From positions 1 through 43,153 of the forward strand of contig CAJUQB010000032.1 in assembly GCA_910588285.1 (NCBI GenBank): a stretch of DNA of 43,153 bases, given 5' to 3'. A model generated the notes under the pieces. It saw only the letters and a program-made list of their open reading frames with translations. It made no database searches and was not told the DNA's origin. Of this stretch, positions 7,921-15,159 are shown one piece after another; the first letter of the stretch is position 1; each line of letters starts with the position of its first letter. The translations under genes were made by a program, and so were the position numbers. The DNA comes from an uncultured Lachnospiraceae bacterium (GTDB taxonomy: Bacteria > Bacillota > Clostridia > Lachnospirales > Lachnospiraceae).

Positions 7921-8796
7921 ATGGGAATTAAGATCGAGGATTTAACAGTAACATTCCGGAATCACGTAACGGCAGTCAATCATGCGGACTTGGAAATCCC
8001 AAAGGGAATCTTTGGGCTGTTAGGGGAAAACGGGGCGGGAAAAACAACGCTCATGCGGGTGCTTACAACTGTGTTATCGCCAACCAGCGGTACGGTAACC
8101 TTAGAGGGAATCCCTTACAGCGAGAAAACTTATGAAACGATTCGTAAGAAAATAGGATATCTGCCCCAGGAAATAGACCTGTATCCAGGCCTGTCTGTAC
8201 AGGAGTGCCTGGAATATATGGGGGACTTATCCGGCATCCCCAGGCAGGTCTATAAAGAACGCATCCATTATTATCTGGAAAAGACAAACCTGTCAGAGCA
8301 GAGAAGAAAGAAGATGAAACAATTGTCAGGGGGCATGAAACGGCGGGTGGGGCTGATTCAGGCGCTTTTAAATGAGCCGGAATTTTTAATTGTGGATGAG
8401 CCCACAACCGGGTTAGACCCAGAAGAGCGTATCCGCATCCGGAATCTGCTGGTTGATTTTTCGGAAGGGCGTACCGTTTTATTTTCCACCCATGTGGTGG
8501 AAGATTTGGCGGCTACCTGCAATCAGCTTGCAGTGATGAAACATGGGAAATTCCTTTATGCAGGAAACATGAAAGAATTATTGGAGCAGGCAAGAGGCCA
8601 TATCTGGATCTGCAAAACAAAAGAGGAAGGGGCAGCAAGGGAACTGGAAAAAAATTATCATGTTTCATCCAAACAGTATATAGGGGAGGAATTGCAAATG
8701 AAGTTAATCAGTGAAACGCCGCCCCAAGTGGAATGCAGTTCTTGTGAAGCAACCCTTGAGGATGCTTACATTTATCTTGCCAACAAAGAGCGATAA
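7921..8796 (+). CDS. ABC exporter ATPase
   Basis: 291 aa from ATG 7921. Walker A GENGAGKT is at 35-42, the Q-loop in YLPQEIDLYPG, the signature LSGGMKRR near 140, Walker B FLIVDEPTTGLDP near 160, and the switch His in FSTHVVED. The accessory C-terminal region (about 230-291) is typical of drug- and bacteriocin-export ATPases of the BcrA/CcmA type. Third gene of a tightly packed operon, so it powers the two permeases upstream. A large inverted repeat (8827-8874) follows 30 bp after the stop. Confidence 0.93.
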   Translation: MGIKIEDLTVTFRNHVTAVNHADLEIPKGIFGLLGENGAGKTTLMRVLTTVLSPTSGTVTLEGIPYSEKTYETIRKKIGYLPQEIDLYPGLSVQECLEYMGDLSGIPRQVYKERIHYYLEKTNLSEQRRKKMKQLSGGMKRRVGLIQALLNEPEFLIVDEPTTGLDPEERIRIRNLLVDFSEGRTVLFSTHVVEDLAATCNQLAVMKHGKFLYAGNMKELLEQARGHIWICKTKEEGAARELEKNYHVSSKQYIGEELQMKLISETPPQVECSSCEATLEDAYIYLANKER

Positions 8797-8826
8797 AGCA
8801 AAAAAATGAGCTGATTCCCGGCTATG

Positions 8827-8874
8827 CTTTTTGTGATATAGGAAATTCCTTCGGATTTCCTATATCACAAAAAG
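8827..8874. terminator. 20-bp perfect inverted repeat after the exporter operon
   Basis: CTTTTTGTGATATAGGAAAT (8827-8846) is mirrored exactly at 8855-8874 around an 8-nt loop. It is preceded by few A's and followed by GCCC rather than T's, so as RNA it is a very stable hairpin without a classical U-tract. Likely a 3' end or processing element for the exporter transcript, or one arm of a repeated structured element (see the hairpins at 8874-8966). Confidence 0.55.
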
Positions 8875-8966
8875 CCCTCCGGGCAGGATGCGCACCTCGC
8901 GGAGGTGAAATTAGCCGTGAACGGCACCGCTCGGGCGCGAAGAATGCGCAGAGCGCATTCTTTTTT
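8874..8966 (+). terminator. run of short hairpins ending in a rho-independent terminator
   Basis: Four further perfect hairpins follow one another: GCCC-TCC-GGGC (8874-8884), CACCTC-GCG-GAGGTG (8893-8907), GCCGT-GA-ACGGC (8914-8925) and AGAATGCGC-AGA-GCGCATTCT (8941-8961). The last runs into TTTTT, so the direction is plus. It ends the exporter-side transcript before the converging minus-strand operon. No ORF is convincing here. Confidence 0.6.
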
Positions 8967-8995
8967 ATGCGTACAGGTATTCAAAGGAAGATTTG

Positions 8996-9307
8996 TTACT
9001 GGGGCGCGTCCTGGGAAGGTGCAGCTGCTTCGGGTTCCTCCTCAGAGGCAGCAGGCAGCTGGGGAAAGAGGGAAGCGCCCTCTGGCGTTACCAGCGTGCC
9101 GTCCCGCTGCATGGCATAGTCAGCCTTGCTGTTGCGGATGACAAAATAAATCATGCCGCGTTTTGGCTCTGGCACAGCCAGCCGGCAGCCCATCTGAACC
9201 TGTGTATCCCCCGCAAGATTCCAGTAACCCATGCGGGAAAAGACAAAGGTTCTCTTCTCCTTCAATGTCGATATATATGCGCGTAATGGATTAAAATAAT
9301 TCCTCAT
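8996..9307 (-). CDS. unrecognised 103-aa protein at the end of an ABC operon
   Basis: Minus-strand ATG (9305-9307) overlaps the end of the permease gene by 17 bp. The residues (STLKEKRTFVFSRMGYWNLA, then MIYFVIRNSKADYAMQRDGT) look like real protein, and the tail is a low-complexity Ala/Glu/Pro stretch ending SQDAPQ. No membrane helix. It lacks a clear ribosome binding site, so it either depends on coupling to the permease or the true start is an internal Met. I do not recognise a family; it may be a regulator or substrate linked to the transporter. Confidence 0.6.
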   Translation of the reverse strand: MRNYFNPLRAYISTLKEKRTFVFSRMGYWNLAGDTQVQMGCRLAVPEPKRGMIYFVIRNSKADYAMQRDGTLVTPEGASLFPQLPAASEEEPEAAAPSQDAPQ

Positions 9308-10076
9308 ACTGAAATTTCCGCAGCGACTGCCGCAGCAGTATCCAGGCCAGCAGGGCACACACAAGCCCAAGACCCAGCAGAACCCAGCCGTTGATCAACA
9401 GAACCCCGGTGAATTGGCCCACCAGCAGGAGCAGGATCGGAAGAAGCAGAAAGACGGCGCACTGCTGGGCGTCCTCCATGCTCTGTGCTTTGGCGGAGAA
9501 GCGGACGATCAGCGTCACAGCGACCAGGGAGATGGCAGGTGAGACCAGCAGCATGATCAGCAGCCACTTGACATCTGGGATAAGGAGACTGCCAAGAAGC
9601 AGCCAGCCCTCTGTTTCCAGCACCACAAGCATGACCGCGAAGGAGAGCAGGGAGATCCACATACTGAGGGTAAAGGCAGCCAGTACCTTGGCGTAGAAGA
9701 TCTGTTTCAGGGACAGCGGGCAATACAAAAGGGTTTCCAGCGTCCGTTTTTCCTTTTCCCCCACAAAGGAGGAGGCTGCCATGACGGAGGAGGCCATGAT
9801 GGGAATAATCAGAAAGAACACCGGCAGGACCTGATTTAGCATCAGGGCGGCAACGGCCTCTGTCAGATTGTCCGGCCGGGCGGAGAGGGGGATCAGCTCC
9901 AGCAGCTTCTGAAACTCGCCAGCCTCAATTGGCGCAAAGCGCATGGTGACAAGAAAGACAGAGGGAACCACAATGGTCAGCACCAGGGGCACTACCAGGA
10001 GGGTGAGGAACATTCTTCGGTTGGCAACAATGCTGTTGATGTCCTTTTTGATAATGGCTGTCATTTGACGGTTCAT
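9291..10076 (-). CDS. ABC-2 type permease
   Basis: 261 aa. The start lies behind AGGAGG and shares ATGA with the stop of the ATPase gene, indicating tight coupling. It has a short cytoplasmic N-terminus (IIKKDINSIVANRRMF), then six hydrophobic helices with a small outer loop after the first. FVGEKEKRTLETLLYCPLS is the diagnostic coupling motif of ABC-2 exporters of the NatB/YhaP type. With the ATPase it forms an exporter of unknown substrate. GC content is much higher than in the exporter at 6.2-8.8 kb, so the two systems have different origins. Confidence 0.88.
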   Translation of the reverse strand: MNRQMTAIIKKDINSIVANRRMFLTLLVVPLVLTIVVPSVFLVTMRFAPIEAGEFQKLLELIPLSARPDNLTEAVAALMLNQVLPVFFLIIPIMASSVMAASSFVGEKEKRTLETLLYCPLSLKQIFYAKVLAAFTLSMWISLLSFAVMLVVLETEGWLLLGSLLIPDVKWLLIMLLVSPAISLVAVTLIVRFSAKAQSMEDAQQCAVFLLLPILLLLVGQFTGVLLINGWVLLGLGLVCALLAWILLRQSLRKFQYEELF

Positions 10077-11011
10077 GGTGTCTCCTCCTTTTTGCGGGTA
10101 AGGGTAAAATAAATGTCCTCCAGGGAGGGAAGCTGCGCAGAGACATGGTAGATGTCATGGCCGTCTTCCACAAACTGCCGGACAAGCCGGGGGATATCCG
10201 CCTCGGACCGGACGGGAAGCCGGAAGGAATGGGAGAGCCCCTCCGCCCCAGGGCTGGTCTCCTGTGAAAGCTGTCCGGACAGGGCCTGGGGAATGCCGCT
10301 GGCAGCAATCCTTACAGTCATGCCGGAGCATACCCTGGCCCGGAGTTCCTCTAAAGTTCCCTCCGCCAGCAGCCGTCCCTCCTCCATCAGGCCGTACCGG
10401 GTGCAGATTTCCTGGGCGTACCGCAGCTGGTGAGTGCAGAGAAATACGGTAATTCCCTGTTTGGCGGCCAGGGAGCGTATCATACTGTGGACATTTTGGG
10501 CGCTCTCCGGGTCAAGGCCAGAGGTGGGTTCATCCAGAAAAAGGACCTGGGGCTGATGGAGGAGGGCCCGGGCCAGCGAGAGCCGCTGCCGCATACCTGT
10601 GGAGTAGGCGCCAAGCCGGGTGTCCTTTGCCTCCAAAAGCTCCAGCTGTGTCAGGAGCTGAAGGCTGCGCTCATGGCTGTCAGCGGCAGTCAGGCCGAAT
10701 ACTGTGCCGTAGAACACAAGGTTTTGAAGGCCCGTCAGGTTGTCATACATCTGGGCGTGCTCTGTGACCACACCGGAGAGGGCGTGAACCTGGCCGGGAG
10801 ATGCGGCAGGATCCAGGCCGAAGATGCGGCAGCTTCCCCGGGTGGGAGTCAGCATACCGTTGAGCAGCTTTACGGTAGTGGTTTTGCCGGCCCCATTGGA
10901 TCCCAAGAAACCAAAGATTTCTCCGGGCTTTAGGGCAATCGAAATACCGTCTACCGCCTGCTTGCCGTCAGGATAAGTTTTGGACAGATGTTCCAGTGAT
11001 ACGGCGTTCAT
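10073..11011 (-). CDS. ABC transporter ATPase
   Basis: 312 aa from minus-strand ATG (11009-11011) with AAGGAGG nine nt upstream; an in-frame extension to 11059 lacks such a site. Walker A GSNGAGKT (37-44), signature STGMRQRLSLARALL, Walker B VLFLDEPTSGLDP and switch His in LCTHQLRYAQEI are all present. The C-terminal part (about 225-312) is an accessory domain. It energises the permease encoded immediately downstream. The regulator gene ends 44 nt upstream. Confidence 0.93.
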   Translation of the reverse strand: MNAVSLEHLSKTYPDGKQAVDGISIALKPGEIFGFLGSNGAGKTTTVKLLNGMLTPTRGSCRIFGLDPAASPGQVHALSGVVTEHAQMYDNLTGLQNLVFYGTVFGLTAADSHERSLQLLTQLELLEAKDTRLGAYSTGMRQRLSLARALLHQPQVLFLDEPTSGLDPESAQNVHSMIRSLAAKQGITVFLCTHQLRYAQEICTRYGLMEEGRLLAEGTLEELRARVCSGMTVRIAASGIPQALSGQLSQETSPGAEGLSHSFRLPVRSEADIPRLVRQFVEDGHDIYHVSAQLPSLEDIYFTLTRKKEETP

Positions 11012-11055
11012 AGTAATTCCTCCTTGTGTGCTGCGAATGAGATAAAAGGGGAAGC

Positions 11056-12159
11056 TCATGGCGTCAGGCGGTGCAGGATGGCCTGGAACCGTTTGTCCTG
11101 ACGCAGATTTTCAAAAGCCGGGTTGTCGGAAACTGCGTCTGCAATGCTTTGGCGCACAGCAGCCTCATCCCGGGGAAGATCGCTGCCCCGGGGCAGGTTG
11201 TCCTCGATCCATTCATCCAGGAAGGTAAAATAAGAATCCCCGTGAAGCCGCAGCGGATAAATGTCAGACAATGCCAGGGTGCAGTAACGTTCCAGAATCT
11301 CCAGGGCCTGATCTGCCTGCCCGCAGCCGGCCCGATGCTGGGCAATGGCCAGGTATAAGGGGAACAGTACGGAGGGGTGCAGCGTTTCCAGCTGAAATAT
11401 ATCTGCGACGGCCAGCGCCCGGCGGCAGGTTTCCTCCTGGGCAGCAGGATCTTCCTGGCACAGCGCAAGGTAGCCTGGCAGCAGGTTCATAAGCTCTACC
11501 ACAGCCTGATAGATCCCCGCCTGGAGGGTGCGGACGGCTTCCTTCTGATTTCCCAGCTGCTGGAAGGCCATGGCCAGAAGGGATTCCGGCGCCATGTTCA
11601 GACGGGCGGTGGTATGAAGAAGCTTCGGCACCTTTGCGCCCTCGCCGAGCTGCAGCAGGCAGAGGGCTTCCATGTGAAGAGCCTGGTTCTTCAGGGCGGC
11701 ATCGTCCCCCGCCTCCTGGACACGGCAAAAGAGAGCCAGGGCTTCCTTCAGGACAGCATTTTGTTTGTCCGGCGTCTCTGCCATGGAACAGTAATTGACG
11801 TACAGGCTTCCGATCTGAAACAGCAGCGGCGGGCAGGAAAAATAGTCCCGGACAATTTCACGGCAGCGGTTTTGTGCCTCATCAAAGGGCTTTGCCGCAA
11901 AATCCCGGGCCAGCTGCCGGTACAGTGTCCGGATCTCCTCCCGGGTCATCTGGGGCTCGTAGCCCATCAGCTCATCCACAGTGATATGGAAATAAGAAGC
12001 CAGACGGGGGAGGAGCGTGATATCCGGATAAGTGGTGGCAGTCTCCCATTTGGAGACAGAGGCCTTGGACACCCCCATATGCTCCGCCAGCTCCTCCTGG
12101 GTAATGCCGCGTTTGCGGCGGTATTGGATCAGGTTTCGGCCAATATTCAGATCCTTCAT
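11056..12159 (-). CDS. HTH (XRE-type) transcriptional regulator with TPR-like C-terminal domain
   Basis: 367 aa; minus-strand ATG (12157-12159) behind TAGGAGG. Residues 8-62 are a Cro/C1 helix-turn-helix (LIQYRRKRGITQEELAEHMG, then VSKASVSKWETATTYPD). From about 80 to the end the protein is alpha-helical with repeats resembling tetratricopeptides, as in RRNPP-like peptide-sensing regulators and in many clostridial regulators that precede ABC exporters. It probably controls its own operon, and the helical domain may bind a peptide or the exporter. A promoter with near-consensus boxes lies 21 nt upstream. Confidence 0.9.
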   Translation of the reverse strand: MKDLNIGRNLIQYRRKRGITQEELAEHMGVSKASVSKWETATTYPDITLLPRLASYFHITVDELMGYEPQMTREEIRTLYRQLARDFAAKPFDEAQNRCREIVRDYFSCPPLLFQIGSLYVNYCSMAETPDKQNAVLKEALALFCRVQEAGDDAALKNQALHMEALCLLQLGEGAKVPKLLHTTARLNMAPESLLAMAFQQLGNQKEAVRTLQAGIYQAVVELMNLLPGYLALCQEDPAAQEETCRRALAVADIFQLETLHPSVLFPLYLAIAQHRAGCGQADQALEILERYCTLALSDIYPLRLHGDSYFTFLDEWIEDNLPRGSDLPRDEAAVRQSIADAVSDNPAFENLRQDKRFQAILHRLTP

Positions 12160-12179
12160 CAGACCACCTCCTACCTATT

Positions 12180-12208
12180 AATATAAGCACTTCCTGTAAA
12201 AAATACAA
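12180..12208 (-). promoter_or_regulatory. promoter of the regulator-ABC operon
   Basis: Minus strand: TTGTAT (12203-12208), a 17-nt spacer and TATATT (12180-12185), just upstream of the regulator start at 12159. Between 12209 and 12308 I see only AT-rich DNA without a gene. Confidence 0.6.
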
Positions 12209-12308
12209 TAGATTGCCGGGAAATATTAGTGAAAAAAGTTGCATAACAGGAAACTTTTCAGAAATAATAAAATCCACAGAGACGTGGATTGTGTTGGAAA
12301 TGAAAACC

Positions 12309-12330
12309 CCTGCCCGTTTTATAGGGCAGG
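12309..12330 (-). terminator. terminator of the flagellin gene
   Basis: CCTGCCC and GGGCAGG form a 7-bp stem around TATAAAAC (minus strand), followed by GGTTTT. It lies about 100 bp beyond the flagellin stop, on the correct side. Confidence 0.6.
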
Positions 12331-12350
12331 GATATATTCATAAAACTCGT

Positions 12351-12424
12351 TCAAGCTCCTGAAAACGGATGCCGCCTGCTGATCCGGTCAAGCTCCTGAA
12401 AACGGATGCCGCCTGCTGATCCGG
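12351..12424. repeat. two exact tandem copies of a 37-bp unit
   Basis: Units at 12351-12387 and 12388-12424 are identical. A third start (TCAA) at 12425 abuts the flagellin stop region. The unit begins TCAAGCTCCTGAAAAC and contains GCCGCCTGCTGATCCGG. It sits in the 3' untranslated region of the flagellin, before its terminator. 37 is not a multiple of three and only two copies exist, so it is probably a slippage duplication. Confidence 0.8.
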
Positions 12425-12433
12425 TCAAAGTCC

Positions 12434-13198
12434 TTAAAATTGAAGCAGCTTAATCACCCGGCCAAAATCATCGGCCTGCTTGCGCTGCATATGCATACGG
12501 TAGGCATCCAGAAGCTGATTCTTCTTCAAATCAGAGACAGCGGAGCCATAATCCAGATCCTCAATCCGGCTGCGGGATGCAGTGGTCTGGAAGGAGGCGT
12601 ACTGGTTAAAGTTCATCACATGATCCAGTGCATTGGACTTTGCCCCCAGGCTGCTGCGGGAACCGGAGACCTGATCCAGAGCCTTGTCAATGACAGACAA
12701 GTCAAAATCCTTGGTTACGTCAAAATCTGCAATGCCCAGTGCTTCCAGTGTGGAGTTGGGCATGTGGATGGTACTGCCGCCGCCGTCAGGGCCGGAAGCT
12801 ACATGCAGTCCATTTGCAGAACCATTCAGAAGGTTCTTGCCATTGAACTGCGTGTTGGAGGCCACGGTGGAAATGTGGTCCTTCAGCTGGTCAATCTCCT
12901 GTTGGATGGAAGAAAGGTCATCTGCACCATAGATGGCGGTATTCCCCGCCTGAACGCCCAGCTCACGGATTCTCTGGAGAGAATCGGTAATAGAGGAGAG
13001 CGCGCCGTCGGATACCTTCAGCATATCGCTGGCAGTGCCGGCATTCCTGGTGCCCATATCGTAACCGTTGCTCTGACGCAGGAGCTTCTCCGCAATGGCA
13101 AGCCCGGCAGCGTTATCGGCAGCGGAATTAATCTTCTTCCCGGAAGATAGCCGCTGGTAATAAAGTGAAGTTTGATTCGCAATACCTGCTACTCGCAT
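12434..13198 (-). CDS. short orphan flagellin
   Basis: 254 aa from minus-strand ATG (13196-13198) behind GGGAGG. The flagellin N domain is clear: LSSGKKINSAADNAAGLAIA, then DMLKVSDGALSSITDSLQRI and NTQFNGKNLLNG. The C domain has TTASRSRIEDLDYGSAVSDL. The variable middle is almost absent. The N-terminus is about 25 residues shorter than in ordinary flagellins, starting MRVAGIANQTSLYYQ. The end (MQRKQADDFGRVIKLLQF) departs from the usual Ala/Gln-rich tail. No other flagellar gene, chaperone or sigma-28 site is nearby, so it may be a remnant, a secreted non-filament protein, or part of a dispersed flagellar set. Confidence 0.88.
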   Translation of the reverse strand: MRVAGIANQTSLYYQRLSSGKKINSAADNAAGLAIAEKLLRQSNGYDMGTRNAGTASDMLKVSDGALSSITDSLQRIRELGVQAGNTAIYGADDLSSIQQEIDQLKDHISTVASNTQFNGKNLLNGSANGLHVASGPDGGGSTIHMPNSTLEALGIADFDVTKDFDLSVIDKALDQVSGSRSSLGAKSNALDHVMNFNQYASFQTTASRSRIEDLDYGSAVSDLKKNQLLDAYRMHMQRKQADDFGRVIKLLQF

Positions 13199-13332
13199 AA
13201 GAAATCCTCCCTTCATAAGTTTCGTGGAAAGCTTCATCGAATTCTGCTATTTCTGTTTTTTTCATTATACAACGAACTGAGGGAATAGTACAGAGGTTTT
13301 TTTGGATTTTAGAGGAAAAGACAACAATATAT

Positions 13333-13361
13333 TTGCATAATATTTTACACTGTGATACAAT
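13333..13361 (+). promoter_or_regulatory. promoter of the DUF554 gene
   Basis: TTGCAT (13333-13338), a 17-nt spacer and TACAAT (13356-13361), 33 nt before the start codon at 13395. Confidence 0.6.
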
Positions 13362-13394
13362 AAAGTGCGAATGCAAAAAGAGGAGAGAAGAATT

Positions 13395-14081
13395 ATGCTA
13401 GGAACAATTGTAAATACAGGTACTATTGCTCTGGGAGCTGTTGTGGGGAGCTGTGTGAAGAAGGGGATCAAGCCCCAGTATCAGGATTCCCTGTTTCAGG
13501 CTATGGGCTTTGCGGCCACGGCGTTAGGGATCAATGCGGTGGTTTCCCATATGCCGGACAGCAATTACCCGGTGCTCTTTATTGTAAGCCTGGCCATCGG
13601 CAGCCTGCTGGGGGCAGTTCTTGATATTGACAGCAGGTTCCAGAAGCTGGTGGGGCGGTTTACCACCTCCGGCCTGGGGCAGGGGCTTTCCAGCGCAGTA
13701 CTGCTGTATTGCATCGGGACCCTTTCTATCCTGGGGCCGGTGATGAGCGCATTGAAGGGGGACAATACATACCTGTTTACCAATGCCACCCTGGACTTTG
13801 TGACCTCCATGGTGTTTGCTTCCACCTATGGGATCGGGATGATTTTTGCGGCGCCTATCCTGTTTTGCTGGCAGGGGCTGATCTATGTGGTGGCTTACTA
13901 TGGGGCAGCTTCCTTTATTACAGATGACCTGATGTGCGAGCTGTCCATTGTGGGAGGCGTGCTGATCGCAGCCTCAGGGATCAGTATCCTGAAGCTGAAG
14001 GACTGCAAGACATTGAATATGCTGCCAGCCCTCCTGGTTCCTATTGTGTTTTTTGTTCTGAAGACAGTGATTGGATTTTAA
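13395..14081 (+). CDS. DUF554 membrane protein (YdfK/YqgA type)
   Basis: 228 aa from ATG 13395 behind AGGAGAG. Seven or so hydrophobic helices are visible. The N-terminal MLGTIVNTGTIALGAVVGS and the conserved GLGQGLSSAVLLYCIGTLSI and GPVMSALKGD segments are hallmarks of DUF554. The family is widespread in Firmicutes and enterics; its transport or structural role is not established. It stands alone, with its own promoter and an 84-bp gap to the next gene. Confidence 0.9.
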   Translation: MLGTIVNTGTIALGAVVGSCVKKGIKPQYQDSLFQAMGFAATALGINAVVSHMPDSNYPVLFIVSLAIGSLLGAVLDIDSRFQKLVGRFTTSGLGQGLSSAVLLYCIGTLSILGPVMSALKGDNTYLFTNATLDFVTSMVFASTYGIGMIFAAPILFCWQGLIYVVAYYGAASFITDDLMCELSIVGGVLIAASGISILKLKDCKTLNMLPALLVPIVFFVLKTVIGF

Positions 14082-14165
14082 GGGGAAAAATAAAAAGTTG
14101 TTGGTGAAATAAATATTATATTTAAAATTAATATATGACTGATGCATAGAAAGTGAGGAGAGAAA

Positions 14166-15140
14166 ATGAAGGAGATATCAAAATTAATGGATTTTCGTCC
14201 GGACATTAAGGTGCTGGACGCAACCCTGCGTGACGGGGGCTTGGTGAATGATTTCTATTTTACCGATGATTTTGTGAAGAAGCTGTACCGGACCAATGTG
14301 AAGGCCGGTGTGGATTATATGGAATTTGGCTATAAGGCATCCAGGGAGCTCTTTGACGCGGAGGAATACGGCAAGTGGAAGTTCTGCAAGGATGAGGACA
14401 TCCGCGCCATTGTGGGTGAGAACAATACGGATCTGAAGATTTCGGTGATGGCGGATGTGGGCCGCTGTGATTACAAGACAGACATCCTTCCCAGGGAGGA
14501 GAGCCCCATTGACCTGATTCGGGTGGCGACCTATATACACACGATTCCGGCGGCAGCGGACATGATTATGGATGCGGCGGACAAGGGCTATGAGGTGGCC
14601 TGCAACATCATGGCAATCTCCCAGGCCAAGGAGAGCAGCATCCGCACAGCCCTTGAGATTTTGGGGCAGACGCCGGTAAGTACCTTTTATATTGTGGACA
14701 GCTATGGCTCCATTTATCCGGAGGAGATGGCCCGGATGGCAGACATGTTCCTGGAGACTGCCGAAAAATACGGGAAAAAGGTGGGAATCCATGCCCACAA
14801 TAACCTGCAGATGGCATTTGCCAACACGGCGGAGGCTGTGGGGGACGGTGTGGACTGGCTGGATGCCACCTATGCAGGCATGGGCCGGGGAGCCGGAAAC
14901 TGCGCCATGGAGATGCTGCTGGGATTTCTGAAGAATCCCAAGTACAAGGTATATTATGCCTTCCAGTTTGTGGAGAGCGAGATGCAGAAGCTTAGGGATG
15001 AGGGCATTGTGTGGGGCTATGACCTCCAATATATGATGACCGGGCTGTTGAACCAGCACCCCAGGGAGGCCATTGCCTTTACAAAGGATGGGCGGAAGGA
15101 TTACGCCAGGTTCTACCAGGAGCTGACAAGGCTTGACTGA
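14166..15140 (+). CDS. HMGL-like / DmpG-like aldolase-domain protein
   Basis: 324 aa; ATG at 14166 behind GTGAGGAG. TIM-barrel motifs of the pyruvate carboxylase/HMG-CoA-lyase superfamily: KVLDATLRDGG (metal-binding Asp with Arg), an EFGYK segment, and the metal ligands in KVGIHAHNNLQMAFAN followed by DATYAGMGRGAGN. The RDGG, HAHNN and GRGAGN set suggests an active divalent-metal C-C lyase or aldolase acting on an oxo-acid, similar to 4-hydroxy-2-oxovalerate aldolase, but no partner acetaldehyde dehydrogenase is present. The substrate cannot be read from the sequence. The next gene starts 19 nt later. Confidence 0.85.
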   Translation: MKEISKLMDFRPDIKVLDATLRDGGLVNDFYFTDDFVKKLYRTNVKAGVDYMEFGYKASRELFDAEEYGKWKFCKDEDIRAIVGENNTDLKISVMADVGRCDYKTDILPREESPIDLIRVATYIHTIPAAADMIMDAADKGYEVACNIMAISQAKESSIRTALEILGQTPVSTFYIVDSYGSIYPEEMARMADMFLETAEKYGKKVGIHAHNNLQMAFANTAEAVGDGVDWLDATYAGMGRGAGNCAMEMLLGFLKNPKYKVYYAFQFVESEMQKLRDEGIVWGYDLQYMMTGLLNQHPREAIAFTKDGRKDYARFYQELTRLD

Positions 15141-15159
15141 GCAGGCAGAGGAGGAAATC

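Noticed and set aside
11377..12186. 269-residue plus-strand frame
   Set aside because: It is opposite the HTH-TPR regulator, whose start, ribosome binding site and promoter are all clear.
12351..12424. Two 37-bp direct repeats as a minimal CRISPR
   Set aside because: The copies touch each other with no spacer; a tandem duplication in a 3' untranslated region is simpler.
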